Shown here: piece after piece, positions 54,772 to 63,821 of the stretch
Layout of the letters: each line of letters starts with the position of its first letter
Position numbering within the stretch: the first letter of the stretch is position 1
NCBI GenBank assembly: GCA_016790815.1
Contig: JAEUOG010000076.1
Location: forward strand, 1 to 64,000
Length of the DNA: 64,000 nucleotides
Source of the DNA: Dechloromonas sp.
Lineage (GTDB): Bacteria; Pseudomonadota; Gammaproteobacteria; Burkholderiales; Rhodocyclaceae
Direction: 5' to 3'
Notes under the pieces: model-generated
Database searches by the model: none
Told to the model about the DNA's origin: nothing
What the model saw: only the letters and a program-made list of their open reading frames with translations
Program-made: the position numbers and the translations under genes

Positions 54772-55317
54772 CTAGTCTACGACAGTTGCCAACTCCAGCA
54801 AAGGTGCGCCGGGCTCTATCCCGGCTTCGCGGGCGATACGCAGGTTGATTTCGAATGTCATCTTGTTCTCGCCTTGACTGAGTCCGATCATGCCGCCGCG
54901 TCGGGCAAAGTCCGGTTGATCGCTGATCGTGAGCAGTCCGCCGCCACGATTGCGCAGGGTGGGAGGTACGCCGCTGGCAATATCACGAGTGCCGGCGGGA
55001 ATGTATAGAACGTGGCAACCCTTAAGATCATTCGCAGAAAGAGAGTCCGGTTTGCGGAACTTGGCAATTCGATCGCGTGCCGGCTTTCCATCCGCTGCCG
55101 CCAGTGCGTCGGCAACGCCCGAGTTGCCAAAGGCACACAGCTGCAGTGGGGCACTGCCTGATAGTGCGGTTGCCGGCCACTCGACAAACTTGACGAGCTT
55201 GAATAGCAGGGCCGCCTTGATGCGCTCCTCCCGCGGCACCGTTTGTGCCCAGACGTTCGCCGACATCAGCAAGATGGCTGACAGGGCGGCGGTGGCTAGG
55301 CTACGAAAGGATCGCAT
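54772..55317 (-). CDS. YfiR family (DUF4154) periplasmic protein
   Basis: A 181-residue protein with a signal peptide (ATAALSAILLMSANVWA), then REERIKAALLFKLVKFVEWP, LCAFGNS, GCHVLYIPAGT and GGLLTISDQPDFARRGGMIGL, the full YfiR/DUF4154 pattern. In Pseudomonas, YfiR represses the diguanylate cyclase YfiN in response to periplasmic redox state. Here no YfiN-like gene is next to it; instead it lies 4 bp before a hybrid kinase gene, so it probably controls that sensor. Confidence 0.9.
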   Translation of the reverse strand: MRSFRSLATAALSAILLMSANVWAQTVPREERIKAALLFKLVKFVEWPATALSGSAPLQLCAFGNSGVADALAAADGKPARDRIAKFRKPDSLSANDLKGCHVLYIPAGTRDIASGVPPTLRNRGGGLLTISDQPDFARRGGMIGLSQGENKMTFEINLRIAREAGIEPGAPLLELATVVD

Positions 55318-55351
55318 GCTTGGGAGGCTGTTTGGTGCGTTTCTGATCTGG

Positions 55352-57454
55352 TCAGAACTTCCAGCTCAGGCGACCCATAACGGCGCGCTCAATCTGCATT
55401 TGCTGAACGTCGAGCAGTTCCGAGGCAAACTCCTTGTGGCGTTTGTGCAGGAGATTGCGTCCGATCAGGGCGAGTTCCAAATCCTTTGAAGGCCGCCAGG
55501 CCAGACGTATGTCCGCTTCGTTGTAGGCAGGAACGGTGGGAACGCCCTCGGCAATCAATGGTAGTTTGCTGACATGGCGCAGCCAGAGATCGACGTCGAT
55601 ATCCGATCGCGGATTCCAGGCCATGCGCAGCCCGAGCTGGTGTTTGGGGGTGCTGCCTTCGCGATCGGTTGTGAACGCGCTGGGTTCTTCTTTCATGCGT
55701 ATGCGCAGTTCGGTCCAGGCAAACTGGAAGCGCAGGTCAGGACGGACTCGCCAGTCGGCTGACAGTTCCATCCCGTAGCTCTGTCCAACTGCGAGATTGC
55801 CACCACTGGTGGGTTGCTGGACATAGGTTTGGCCAGGAGCGAGAAAACAGAAAGTCGAAACAGGGGTGCCCGAAGGCTGGCACACGGCAGTACCAAACAA
55901 GCCGGTTCGCAGATCGGTGTACCTGTTGTGGAAAAGGGCAAGATCAGTGCTGAGTGTTGGTGTGATTCGCTGTTTCCAGCCAGCCTCGTAGGCAACCACG
56001 GTTTCTGTCTCGACACGACCTTGTGCCGTAATCAGTACAGGCAAGTTTAGTGGGTTTCTCGAAGTAAACGGGGGCAGTACCGTCTGGTTGACCATGCCGC
56101 CTGCGTCGATGCGGCTGGGCGTACGGACCGCACGAGCGGCGGATCCCCACAACGTGGTTGTTTCGCTGGGCGTCCACAGTAGTTTGGCATTCGGCTGGTG
56201 TTCAAGGCCGGAGTAGTCATTGTGTTCGAGCTTGGTGCCTAGCGTCAGCACCAGTTCCTTGGGTAACAATGAAATGTCGTCCTGAATGAAAACGCTGTAG
56301 AGCGACGTGCTGGAGGACGCGGGGATGAATGTGGAGAACTGCAACGTATTCGACGGGATGCCGGTGTAAGACGCGCTCATTTCGTCCTCGCTCAGCCGGT
56401 ATGCGGCACCGATGACGAGGTCGTGTCCGCTCAGGCGCTTCGTGCGGTATTGGAAATCGACGTCATAGGTGGTGCGGACTTCGTTCACGTGAGCAGGCCA
56501 GTCACGTTTCGTATGATCGAAGTAGCCCTGCACAGTGAATGAGTCAGTAGCGGAGAGATCACGCTGCCAGCGACCGAGCAGGTTGCCGCCGGAGACGGTC
56601 TGGGTGGTTCCGGTCAGGATGTTGTAGGGGGCGCTGAGTTTGTTGAGGAAGGCGGACTCGCCGGATCGACCTTCATAGAAGTCGCCCTGTACCGTTACCG
56701 CATCACGTCCGCTGGGGGTCAGGTCGGTACGGAATCCGACGCGTTGCTGTTGCCAGAAATCGTTGCCCCGTGCACCTGTGGATTCAACAAGGGAGCCCTC
56801 GCGTTCGAAGCCCTTGGCATAAAGACGCCAGTGGCCGATTTCTCCAACTTTGCCGCCATAGCGAACAGAACCCGTGCCGCGATCCGAGCTGCCGGCTGAT
56901 GCCTCGACCAGGCCTCCCTGGGTTGCAGCGGCAGATTTGGTGATGATGTTGATCACGCCGTTGACCGCGTTGGCCCCCCAAATTGCCGCGCCGGGGCCAC
57001 GAATGACTTCGATACGCTCTATGTCGGCGAGAACGGTGTCCTGAACGTCCCAGTAAACGCCGGAGAAAGTTGGCGTATAGATGCTCCGGCCATCGACGAG
57101 TACGAGCAGTTTGTTGGTAAACCGGCCGTCCATGCCGCGGGAACTGACGCCCCAGGTGTTGTTGCTGATTTGCCCTACCTGGATGCCTGGTGCCATCCTC
57201 AACAGTTCGGGGATGGAACTGGCACCGGAGCGCCGGATATCGTCGCTGGTAATGACAAAAACGGCGGCCGCCGCCCGCGAAACCGTCTGCGGTTTTTTGG
57301 ATACCGATGTGATTTCCAGGTTCAGAACTTCCTGGAGATCAAGGTCGAAAAACGGGTCGTCGTTCGATCCGAATGCCAGTGTTGAGCCTAGGGCAAGGAG
57401 AACGCTGATGGCTACTCTAGACAGCGTGGCCTGATGGTTGTGTTCCCGAAGCAT
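55352..57454 (-). CDS. TonB-dependent receptor of the YfiR/kinase-linked class
   Basis: A 700-residue outer-membrane receptor starting MLREHNHQATLSRVAISVLL; GAGGGG lies upstream of this ATG, and the longer frame to 57523 is not supported. The N-terminus DLDLQEVLNLEITSVSKKPQTVSRAAAAVFVIT is the hallmark of a receptor class often encoded with DUF4154 proteins and sensor kinases. The plug (LLVLVDGRSIYTPTFSGVYWDVQ; ERIEVIRGPGAAIWGANAVNGVINI) is complete, and the barrel ends in MGRLSWKF with a terminal Phe. The ligand is unknown. Confidence 0.92.
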   Translation of the reverse strand: MLREHNHQATLSRVAISVLLALGSTLAFGSNDDPFFDLDLQEVLNLEITSVSKKPQTVSRAAAAVFVITSDDIRRSGASSIPELLRMAPGIQVGQISNNTWGVSSRGMDGRFTNKLLVLVDGRSIYTPTFSGVYWDVQDTVLADIERIEVIRGPGAAIWGANAVNGVINIITKSAAATQGGLVEASAGSSDRGTGSVRYGGKVGEIGHWRLYAKGFEREGSLVESTGARGNDFWQQQRVGFRTDLTPSGRDAVTVQGDFYEGRSGESAFLNKLSAPYNILTGTTQTVSGGNLLGRWQRDLSATDSFTVQGYFDHTKRDWPAHVNEVRTTYDVDFQYRTKRLSGHDLVIGAAYRLSEDEMSASYTGIPSNTLQFSTFIPASSSTSLYSVFIQDDISLLPKELVLTLGTKLEHNDYSGLEHQPNAKLLWTPSETTTLWGSAARAVRTPSRIDAGGMVNQTVLPPFTSRNPLNLPVLITAQGRVETETVVAYEAGWKQRITPTLSTDLALFHNRYTDLRTGLFGTAVCQPSGTPVSTFCFLAPGQTYVQQPTSGGNLAVGQSYGMELSADWRVRPDLRFQFAWTELRIRMKEEPSAFTTDREGSTPKHQLGLRMAWNPRSDIDVDLWLRHVSKLPLIAEGVPTVPAYNEADIRLAWRPSKDLELALIGRNLLHKRHKEFASELLDVQQMQIERAVMGRLSWKF

Positions 57455-57834
57455 AGTGATATACCCCTCAATTAAATCTACAAAAATGATATTATTTTCA
57501 TATTTTAGCATAGAAATCAACAATATGTGATTTATTGTTAGTATGCTAATCGCAACAATGTATCCACGTTAGTCGCCTTCCCGGGGGTAGAAACACCGAT
57601 CTTCGAGGCGTCCTTTGTCGCGCAAGAAATCTGCTCGAATTGCGAGCAAGTTGCGCAGATGCAACCAAATTGCCTCGTCGTTCAGGAATCTTGCGGCAAC
57701 AGTCACAGAAGCGCTTGCGGCGAATCGGACAGCGTCAGGCAGGAGACTCTCGCGGCATTGCAGCAACCATGTTGTTTCAGCTCGACCATTTCAAATTTGA
57801 CCGATTTCTGCGGTCGACCGCAGAAATCGTGACG
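57455..57834. other. Intergenic region between two leftward operons
   Basis: The first ~110 bp are very AT-rich and should carry the promoter of the TonB receptor operon. From 57569 to about 57790 a minus-strand frame ends with a coherent-looking ~50-residue stretch (NDEAIWLHLRNLLAIRADFL, then RDKGRLEDRCFYPREGD) without a good start codon. It may be a leftover gene end, but I cannot name it. A dispersed-motif copy follows at 57788-57822. Confidence 0.45.
57788..57822 (-). repeat. Dispersed 34-bp motif, copy 20
   Basis: Minus strand: TGCGGTCGACCGCAGAAATC, then GGTCAAATTTGAAAT. The core region here is a perfect palindrome, CTGCGGTCGACCGCAG. Confidence 0.8.
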
Positions 57835-60714
57835 TCAATCGCCCGGAGTGCTGTCGCCCTTTGGGTGGAGCAGGGATGGTGCTATGGGGTGGCTCCCGAC
57901 CTGGAGAAGCAGGTGCAGCGTGTCGGCCGCGGGGATTGGCCGACTGAACAGGAAGCCTTGGGCAATATCGCAGTTCTCGGTATCGAGAAAGGCTCGTTGC
58001 GGTTCGTTTTCAACTCCCTCGGCAACGACTTTCATCCCCAGCGAATGGGCTAGCGCAATCGTGGCGCGGGAGATCGAACTGTCTTCGTGGTTGTTCGGGG
58101 TGCCGCTGACGAAGGATTTGTCAATTTTCAGAACACTGATCGGCAGGCATTTGAGATGCGCCAGTGAAGAGTACCCCGTGCCGAAGTCGTCGATGGCCAG
58201 CCTGAGGCCAATGCTGGCCAGTTCGCGGAGCAGGCCGGTCATGTGCTCCATGTTCTGGACGGCTGCAGTCTCGGTAATTTCAATTTCAATCTGGCTGGCC
58301 GGAATTTCGAATTTCTCGAGCATCTGGCGAATGCTGCCGACCAGCGTCGGATCCTGGCACTGGCGGGCTGATACGTTGATGGCCACCGGTATTTCGGGTG
58401 CTCCCGCTTCTCGCCAGGCACGAATCTGCCGTCCGACTTCGTTCAGTACCCAGTTGCCGATGTCGTTGATCAGGCCGGACTCTTCGGCGATCGGAATGAA
58501 CTGGTCGGGAGGTATCTCGCCGAATCCCGGGCGGTTCCAGCGAATCAGCGCCTCCAGACCGGTCAGGCGGTGAGTGTCGATTGAAACCTGCGGCTGGTAG
58601 TGGATTTCGAATTGGCCGCGCTTGATCGCCTGGCGCAGGTCTACCTCGATGGCGAGGCGCTGGCTGCTGCGCTTGTTCATGTCCGGCGAGGCCAAGGCGA
58701 CCCGGTCGCCGCCGGCCAACTTGGCACGGTACATGGCAAGGTCTGCCAGACGGATCAGTTCTTCGGCACTGTCAGCGTCGCTCGGGGCGAGGGCAATCCC
58801 AATGCTGGCGCCCAGATGGTAGCTGCTGTCGTCGATGGTGATCGTGTGATTGATCTCGTCGATCAACTTGCGGGCAACCAGCTGGAAACTTTCCAGCGAG
58901 TCATCGCCGCTCAACAGGATCACGAATTCGTCGCCGCCCCAACGCCCGACAGTGTCTTCCGCCCGACAGGCAGTGCGCAGGCGGTGGCTGACCGTGCGCA
59001 GGACATTGTCGCCAATCTGGTGTCCGGCGCCATCATTGATCGGCTTGAAGCGGTCGAGGTCGAGGAAGAGTACGGCAACGCCATTCCGTCGTCGCTGCAT
59101 GCTGGCAAGAAGTTGCTGGAGGCGATCATGGATCAAGGTCCGATTGGGCAACCCGGTAAGCGGGTCGTGCGTTGCCTGGTGTTTCAGGCGGTTTTCGGCG
59201 AGCACCAGAGCGGTGATGTCGCTGAGCACGAGAATGGCACCCCGCGAATTTCCGTCTCGCCCTGTGACGGGGCCAATCGAAACACGCACGGTGCAGGATG
59301 GTATGACCGGCAGGTTGATCGGCTCGCCGAGCACAACCGGGTGGTTCTGTTTCAGGCAGTTGCTGATCCCATGCATCAACTTGTCGGATACGCCGAGCAT
59401 ATCGGCGCAGGGCTGCCCCTTCAGGCTGTTCCGGCTCTTGCCAAGCAGACGGGTGCTGACCTTGTTTACTTGTTCAATACGGCCTTCGGCATCGATCAGA
59501 ATCACGCCATCTGCGATCGATTCCATGGCAACCCGCGTACGGCTAAGCAACAAATCACCAGCCTGCTCGAAGTCATCTATCTGGCGCCAGATCAATCCCA
59601 GCGCCAATGCGAACATTGCCCCGCTAGCTGCCGTGGGTGGAATCCAGATGGCAAACGTGTGGATGAGGGCGAACGAGACCAGTCCGGGAATGAGGCAAAA
59701 ACCAAGTAGCAACGGGCTCCAGTGGTGAGTAAGGCCTCTGCTTGCACTCAGGGCGATCAGGAGCATGGTTGCACCGAGCAGCAGGGTGGCGGGAACGCCT
59801 TGTGGCCTGATGACGGCACCCTGCTGCAGGGCTTCGAACACCCGCGCGTGGTATTCGACAGCCGGTACCAGCACGCCGCTCTCATGGTTGGCCATGGCCA
59901 GCCCGCCATGTGCGCCAGTCGCCGTTGCGCCCACGAATACGGCTTTGCCACGCCAGTCGTCGGCCGGAACGCTGCCATCGATCACCGCGCCGTACGGGAT
60001 GGTCGGTATGTGGCCGATCCGGTCGTTGCGTAGCAGCACCTCGGCATCGCGCTGCCATGTACCAGCCTGTTGGTGTCGTTCGGGCGCCATTCGCGACGGC
60101 ACTCGGGCGGCTGACGGCGCTGGCATCCTCTGGCGTGCTGCTTCAGCCAGTGCTGGCCACCACAGGCCGTCGACGCCGGCAGTCAGAAATACACGGCGCG
60201 TCAGACCGTCGGCATCGACTTCGACGTCGACATGACCCTCGCTGGCAGACTGGCGAAGAATTTCCATTGAGCGAAGCGCCTCGATACCTTGACGGCTTGC
60301 CGAGGCTGCCGGCAAAACGGGCAGGATGACCGCAGGACTTTGGCGGATGCGGCTTGCCAGAGCGGCGTCGCCGGAAGGATCATGAGCCGGACTATCCATG
60401 AGAATGGCGAAGCTGACGCTACTTGCCTGGGTTGCATCCAGTTTTTCAAGCAGGTCGGCATAGCGCTGGCGTGGCCATGGCCAAGGGCCGAAACGCTGCA
60501 GGCTGGCGTCGTCAATGGCGATCACGACAGCCTGCGCCGGTGCCGATGGCTTGCCCAGCGAGCGAGACAGAAGGTCGTAGGCCAGCAGATCGAGGCGGGA
60601 GACAAGCGCGATCGGGAGCAGGCAGAGGGCGAGCAGAATGGCGGCTGGCAGAAATAGCTGTTGCAGCGGGTAATTCCCGCGCGGGTCGATGAACTTCCGC
60701 CAGCGCGATGGCAT
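57835..60714 (-). CDS. CHASE2-PAS-GGDEF-EAL c-di-GMP enzyme
   Basis: A 959-residue membrane protein. After one helix comes a periplasmic CHASE2 sensor (about 45-335; AIDDASLQRFGPWPWPRQRYADLL and FVGATATGAHGG), then three helices (335-390), PAS (about 395-510), GGDEF (about 515-685) with an intact RWGGDEF and an RxxD product-inhibition site (RAED, five residues before GGDEF), and EAL (about 700-945) with EALIRW, DDFGTGYSS and EGVE. Both synthesis and breakdown of c-di-GMP look possible. The LysM/FecR gene precedes it by 12 bp. Confidence 0.93.
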   Translation of the reverse strand: MPSRWRKFIDPRGNYPLQQLFLPAAILLALCLLPIALVSRLDLLAYDLLSRSLGKPSAPAQAVVIAIDDASLQRFGPWPWPRQRYADLLEKLDATQASSVSFAILMDSPAHDPSGDAALASRIRQSPAVILPVLPAASASRQGIEALRSMEILRQSASEGHVDVEVDADGLTRRVFLTAGVDGLWWPALAEAARQRMPAPSAARVPSRMAPERHQQAGTWQRDAEVLLRNDRIGHIPTIPYGAVIDGSVPADDWRGKAVFVGATATGAHGGLAMANHESGVLVPAVEYHARVFEALQQGAVIRPQGVPATLLLGATMLLIALSASRGLTHHWSPLLLGFCLIPGLVSFALIHTFAIWIPPTAASGAMFALALGLIWRQIDDFEQAGDLLLSRTRVAMESIADGVILIDAEGRIEQVNKVSTRLLGKSRNSLKGQPCADMLGVSDKLMHGISNCLKQNHPVVLGEPINLPVIPSCTVRVSIGPVTGRDGNSRGAILVLSDITALVLAENRLKHQATHDPLTGLPNRTLIHDRLQQLLASMQRRRNGVAVLFLDLDRFKPINDGAGHQIGDNVLRTVSHRLRTACRAEDTVGRWGGDEFVILLSGDDSLESFQLVARKLIDEINHTITIDDSSYHLGASIGIALAPSDADSAEELIRLADLAMYRAKLAGGDRVALASPDMNKRSSQRLAIEVDLRQAIKRGQFEIHYQPQVSIDTHRLTGLEALIRWNRPGFGEIPPDQFIPIAEESGLINDIGNWVLNEVGRQIRAWREAGAPEIPVAINVSARQCQDPTLVGSIRQMLEKFEIPASQIEIEITETAAVQNMEHMTGLLRELASIGLRLAIDDFGTGYSSLAHLKCLPISVLKIDKSFVSGTPNNHEDSSISRATIALAHSLGMKVVAEGVENEPQRAFLDTENCDIAQGFLFSRPIPAADTLHLLLQVGSHPIAPSLLHPKGDSTPGD

Positions 60715-60726
60715 GATCAGGGCTCT

Positions 60727-62337
60727 CTAAAGCAGCAGGAGCAACGGGAGCGGGAGCAGCAGATACTCCCATTTGAAGCCTGAGGTCACGTGAAATGACT
60801 GGGTGTCGCTCCACTGGCTGCGCAGTCCGCTGGCCCCGAGCGTCTGGACGCGAACGAAATAGGTTCCCGCTGAAAGCTCCTGAAGTACGAGCTGGTTGTC
60901 TTCCAGCATGCGGTCGATGACCGGTTTTTCCATGCCGGGATTGTCGGCTACCTGTACCTGATAGCGGGCATCGGCCAATTTTTGCCAGCGCACGGCCTGC
61001 TGTTCGTTGTTGAAGCTGACCATGCCCGGCGTTGCCGGCGTGCGCCGGAACGATTCGGCAGGGCTGAACGGTCCCCGACCTTCGCTCGAAGATACAGCGG
61101 CCAGGCGCCAGAAGTAGCCGCCCTCTGGCAACTCGGCATCCGGCTGAAAGGAGGGTTCGGTGAGGTTGGGGGCATCGATCAGGACTGGCTGGAAGCCTGG
61201 GTTGGTAGCGAGCTGGAAGTGGTAGCTGCTGGCCGCTGTATTACGCGCCCAGCTGAAACCGGGACGTGGAGTTGATATGCCGGCATCAGCAGTCGGGCTG
61301 ATCAGGAAAGGGGCGCCAGGCCGGGCGTTGATGCTCAGCGGGCGCTGGGTTTCCTCGCCTTCCAGTCCGTTCTGGTCGATAGCCCGCACGCGCAACTGAT
61401 AGTCACCATCCGGAACGTCGCGTATGCGCATGGCAGCGGCAGTGGTCTTCTGGTCGGACAGGATAGCGGTGAGCGTACCGGGGGAGGAGACCAGCGTTCG
61501 GTAGGCTACCGCGCCAGCAACGGGCTGCATCGGCAGGTCGATCGGAAGTTGCTCGACGGTCATCGTGCCCGGTCCAACCGACGGCGCCTTGAGCAGGGGC
61601 TGGCTGGCAACGCTGCGGCCATTCTGCAATGCCATGCCGTAGCCGGCTGGCACTGGTATTGTGGTGCCGCGCTTGTCTGAGACAGCGACCTTGCCTTCGA
61701 GCACCTCGGTGCGGGTATCGCGGGCGGCACTGGTGAGCCGGAAACGCGTGCCACGAACGGCGGCGACGCCGGATGGCGTTCTGATTTCGAAGCGCCCGTT
61801 GGGTTTTTCCTGGTTTCGCGCCTCGTTTTCCACCTTGCCAGTTGGAACATTGAGGCGGATGTCGCGACCTTCGGCCAGCGGTACGAAACTGTTCTTCTGC
61901 AGGCGTACGTCGCTTTTTTCGCCGACCAGCACGCGAGAGCCATCGGAAAACTGGAGCGTGACGCTGCCTTGTTCCCGCGTACGAATCCGGCTTTGGGCAG
62001 GTATTCGGTCACCGGCCTGTAGTTCCTTTTCTGTACCTCGGCCGGAAACCGAAACGGCTTGACCGCTGACGTCGATGACTGAAACCGGTCGTGAGCCCCG
62101 AAACAGCCAGTCTTTCGGAATACGCAGGGTTGTGCCTGGAGCAATCCGCAAAGGATTGGTGATGCCGTTGTGCTCGACCAGGGCATTGAGCATTCCGGGC
62201 TTGAGATGCTGCAAAGCGATGCGCCACGGATTGTCTCCCGGCTGGACCGTGTAGCTGACTTCCTGCCCGTGCGCGGCTGTCTGGGTGAGCAGGCACGCGA
62301 CTACCAGCAGGGCATCGAAGCTGATTCTGAAACCCAT
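60727..62337 (-). CDS. LysM and FecR domain periplasmic protein
   Basis: About 536 residues from MGFRISFDALLVVACLL, a signal peptide cleaved after AAHG; starts at 62388 and 62409 would add residues before the signal and no start has a clear ribosome site. LysM: YTVQPGDNPWRIALQHLKPG...LRIAPGTTLRIP (about 25-75). FecR-like region (about 85-200): IRTREQGSVTLQFSDGSRVLV, IRTPSGVAAVRGTRFR. Then fibronectin/Ig-like repeats and a hydrophobic C-terminus (YLLLPLPLLLLL). The pairing with a CHASE2 signalling protein recurs in bacteria; it may present a cell-wall signal. Confidence 0.85.
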   Translation of the reverse strand: MGFRISFDALLVVACLLTQTAAHGQEVSYTVQPGDNPWRIALQHLKPGMLNALVEHNGITNPLRIAPGTTLRIPKDWLFRGSRPVSVIDVSGQAVSVSGRGTEKELQAGDRIPAQSRIRTREQGSVTLQFSDGSRVLVGEKSDVRLQKNSFVPLAEGRDIRLNVPTGKVENEARNQEKPNGRFEIRTPSGVAAVRGTRFRLTSAARDTRTEVLEGKVAVSDKRGTTIPVPAGYGMALQNGRSVASQPLLKAPSVGPGTMTVEQLPIDLPMQPVAGAVAYRTLVSSPGTLTAILSDQKTTAAAMRIRDVPDGDYQLRVRAIDQNGLEGEETQRPLSINARPGAPFLISPTADAGISTPRPGFSWARNTAASSYHFQLATNPGFQPVLIDAPNLTEPSFQPDAELPEGGYFWRLAAVSSSEGRGPFSPAESFRRTPATPGMVSFNNEQQAVRWQKLADARYQVQVADNPGMEKPVIDRMLEDNQLVLQELSAGTYFVRVQTLGASGLRSQWSDTQSFHVTSGFKWEYLLLPLPLLLLL

Positions 62338-62593
62338 GCGACGGATAGCGGCGGTTCTCGATATTACTGGATATGTCGCAAGGTTCATGGGGCTACTCGT
62401 CTTTGTCATACTCGGGAGGGTGATGCAATTAGCCCAATTGGATATCTCGGATTCTATACTTCGTGGCTGGAATTGCACGCACCGTTGACATTGTGACGCT
62501 GCCGCTTCCCGCCAGCCGACAGCGGCTGCAGAACTTGCGCTCAACGCCACGCCAACATTGGTGCCTGATGTGTTCTCTTGTACGGCGAGCGAA

Positions 62594-63817
62594 TCAGGCC
62601 AGGGTTGCTGAAACACCTTGTGCGGCGCGAAGCCCGCTGCGTATCGCGCCTTCGAGCGTGGCTGGATAGTCGGACCAGGTGTAGTCGCCGGCCAGGAACA
62701 GGCGTGGGCTGGATGTTGCGAAGTCGCCACGGCTCAGGCCCGGAACAGCGGAGAAGGTTGCGCGCTTTTCTCGGATCACCCTGTGCCAGCCACCTGCAGG
62801 GATTGTGTATTCGGCATCGAGTGCCGCCACCAACGCAGTGTCATCAAGGTTCTCCCATGCGCCGTGTCCGCTCAGCACGAAGGCAAGCAAGCCACCGCTG
62901 CGCTCGACGACCCACTGGCTATGGCCGCCGAGCATGTTGCTCAGCGGGAAAACGGATTTCATTCTTGGCTCGAATTCCCGGTAGACCGTGGCAATAGGCT
63001 CGTAGGCATAGTTCGTGGCGGCCGCGGGCCACAGGGCCCCTGCATGCTGTGGAGCGGTGGCGATGATGGCGGCGGCGAAGGGTTCGCCGTCAATCTCGAT
63101 GCCGTTTTCGGTTGCCGTGACCTTGCCGACACGGGTGCCCAGACGTATTTCGGCACCCTTGGCCCGCAACCACTGTCCGGCCGGTTCCGGCAGCAGTTGG
63201 CCAAGATCGGTGCGTGGTAGCAACAGATCGGTATCTTCTCGACACGAACTCCCCAGGCTGTCGCGCAGCACGTTGGCGAACAGTTGGGCAGAGGCGCGTT
63301 CGGCCGGCGTATTCAAGGCGGCCAGGCAGAGCGGTTCCCACAGATGGCGGCGCAGGGTGCCGGTTTGGCCGGCATCGTCGAGCCACACGGCGACCGTCAT
63401 TTCCCGTGGCAGCCGGAACCCTTGGCGCTTGATGCCATCCATCCACCACGCGGTTTTAAGCTTTTCTTTCCAGTCGACCGCAGAAGCAGTCAGCAATCCC
63501 CAGGCAACGTTGAGCGGTGCCGGCAGGCGGGGCAGCGCCAGGCGAAAACCGGTGTTATCGATGACCTGAAGCGGGCGACGGTCGAACAGTTGGTCGGGAT
63601 CGGCACCGACCCGACGCATCAGCGCCAGCGTTTCGCGATAGGCGCCGAGCACGATGTGCTGCCCGTTGTCCAGTTGGCGACCATCGATCTCGACGCCCCG
63701 CGCCCGTCCACCGAGCGCACGGCCCGCTTCGAACAGCATCGTTTTGGCGCCGGCTGATGTCAGCTCCACGGCGGCTGCAATGCCCGCCCAGCCGCCACCA
63801 ATGACGGCGACTTTCAA
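62594..63817 (-). CDS. hpnE: Hydroxysqualene dehydroxylase HpnE
   Basis: A 407-residue FAD enzyme that reduces hydroxysqualene to squalene in hopanoid synthesis. The dinucleotide motif is VIGGGWAGIAAAVELTSAG at the N-terminus, then ALGGRARGVEIDG, and LFLAGDYTWSDYPATLEGAIRSG is the C-terminal FAD contact. The start is a TTG at 63817, 4 bp after the hpnD stop. Two dispersed-motif copies lie inside the gene (62957-62992 and 63452-63482). Confidence 0.93.
   Translation of the reverse strand: MKVAVIGGGWAGIAAAVELTSAGAKTMLFEAGRALGGRARGVEIDGRQLDNGQHIVLGAYRETLALMRRVGADPDQLFDRRPLQVIDNTGFRLALPRLPAPLNVAWGLLTASAVDWKEKLKTAWWMDGIKRQGFRLPREMTVAVWLDDAGQTGTLRRHLWEPLCLAALNTPAERASAQLFANVLRDSLGSSCREDTDLLLPRTDLGQLLPEPAGQWLRAKGAEIRLGTRVGKVTATENGIEIDGEPFAAAIIATAPQHAGALWPAAATNYAYEPIATVYREFEPRMKSVFPLSNMLGGHSQWVVERSGGLLAFVLSGHGAWENLDDTALVAALDAEYTIPAGGWHRVIREKRATFSAVPGLSRGDFATSSPRLFLAGDYTWSDYPATLEGAIRSGLRAAQGVSATLA
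62957..62992 (-). repeat. Dispersed 34-bp motif, copy 21 (inside hpnE)
   Basis: Minus strand: CACGGTCTACCGGGAATTCG, then AGCCAAGAATGAAAT. One core mismatch; the second tract is well kept. Confidence 0.7.
63452..63482 (-). repeat. Dispersed motif, copy 22 (inside hpnE)
   Basis: Minus strand: TGCGGTCGACTGGAAAGAAA, then AGCTTAAAACCG. One core mismatch. Confidence 0.5.
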
Positions 63818-63821
63818 GGCT

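Noticed and set aside
57480..57520. A Fur box in the AT-rich region before the TonB receptor
   Set aside because: The best stretch matches the 19-bp consensus poorly on both halves.
57569..57766. A small minus-strand frame with a protein-like C-terminus (ending in YPREGD)
   Set aside because: No acceptable start codon and no recognisable family; kept only as a note in the intergenic entry.
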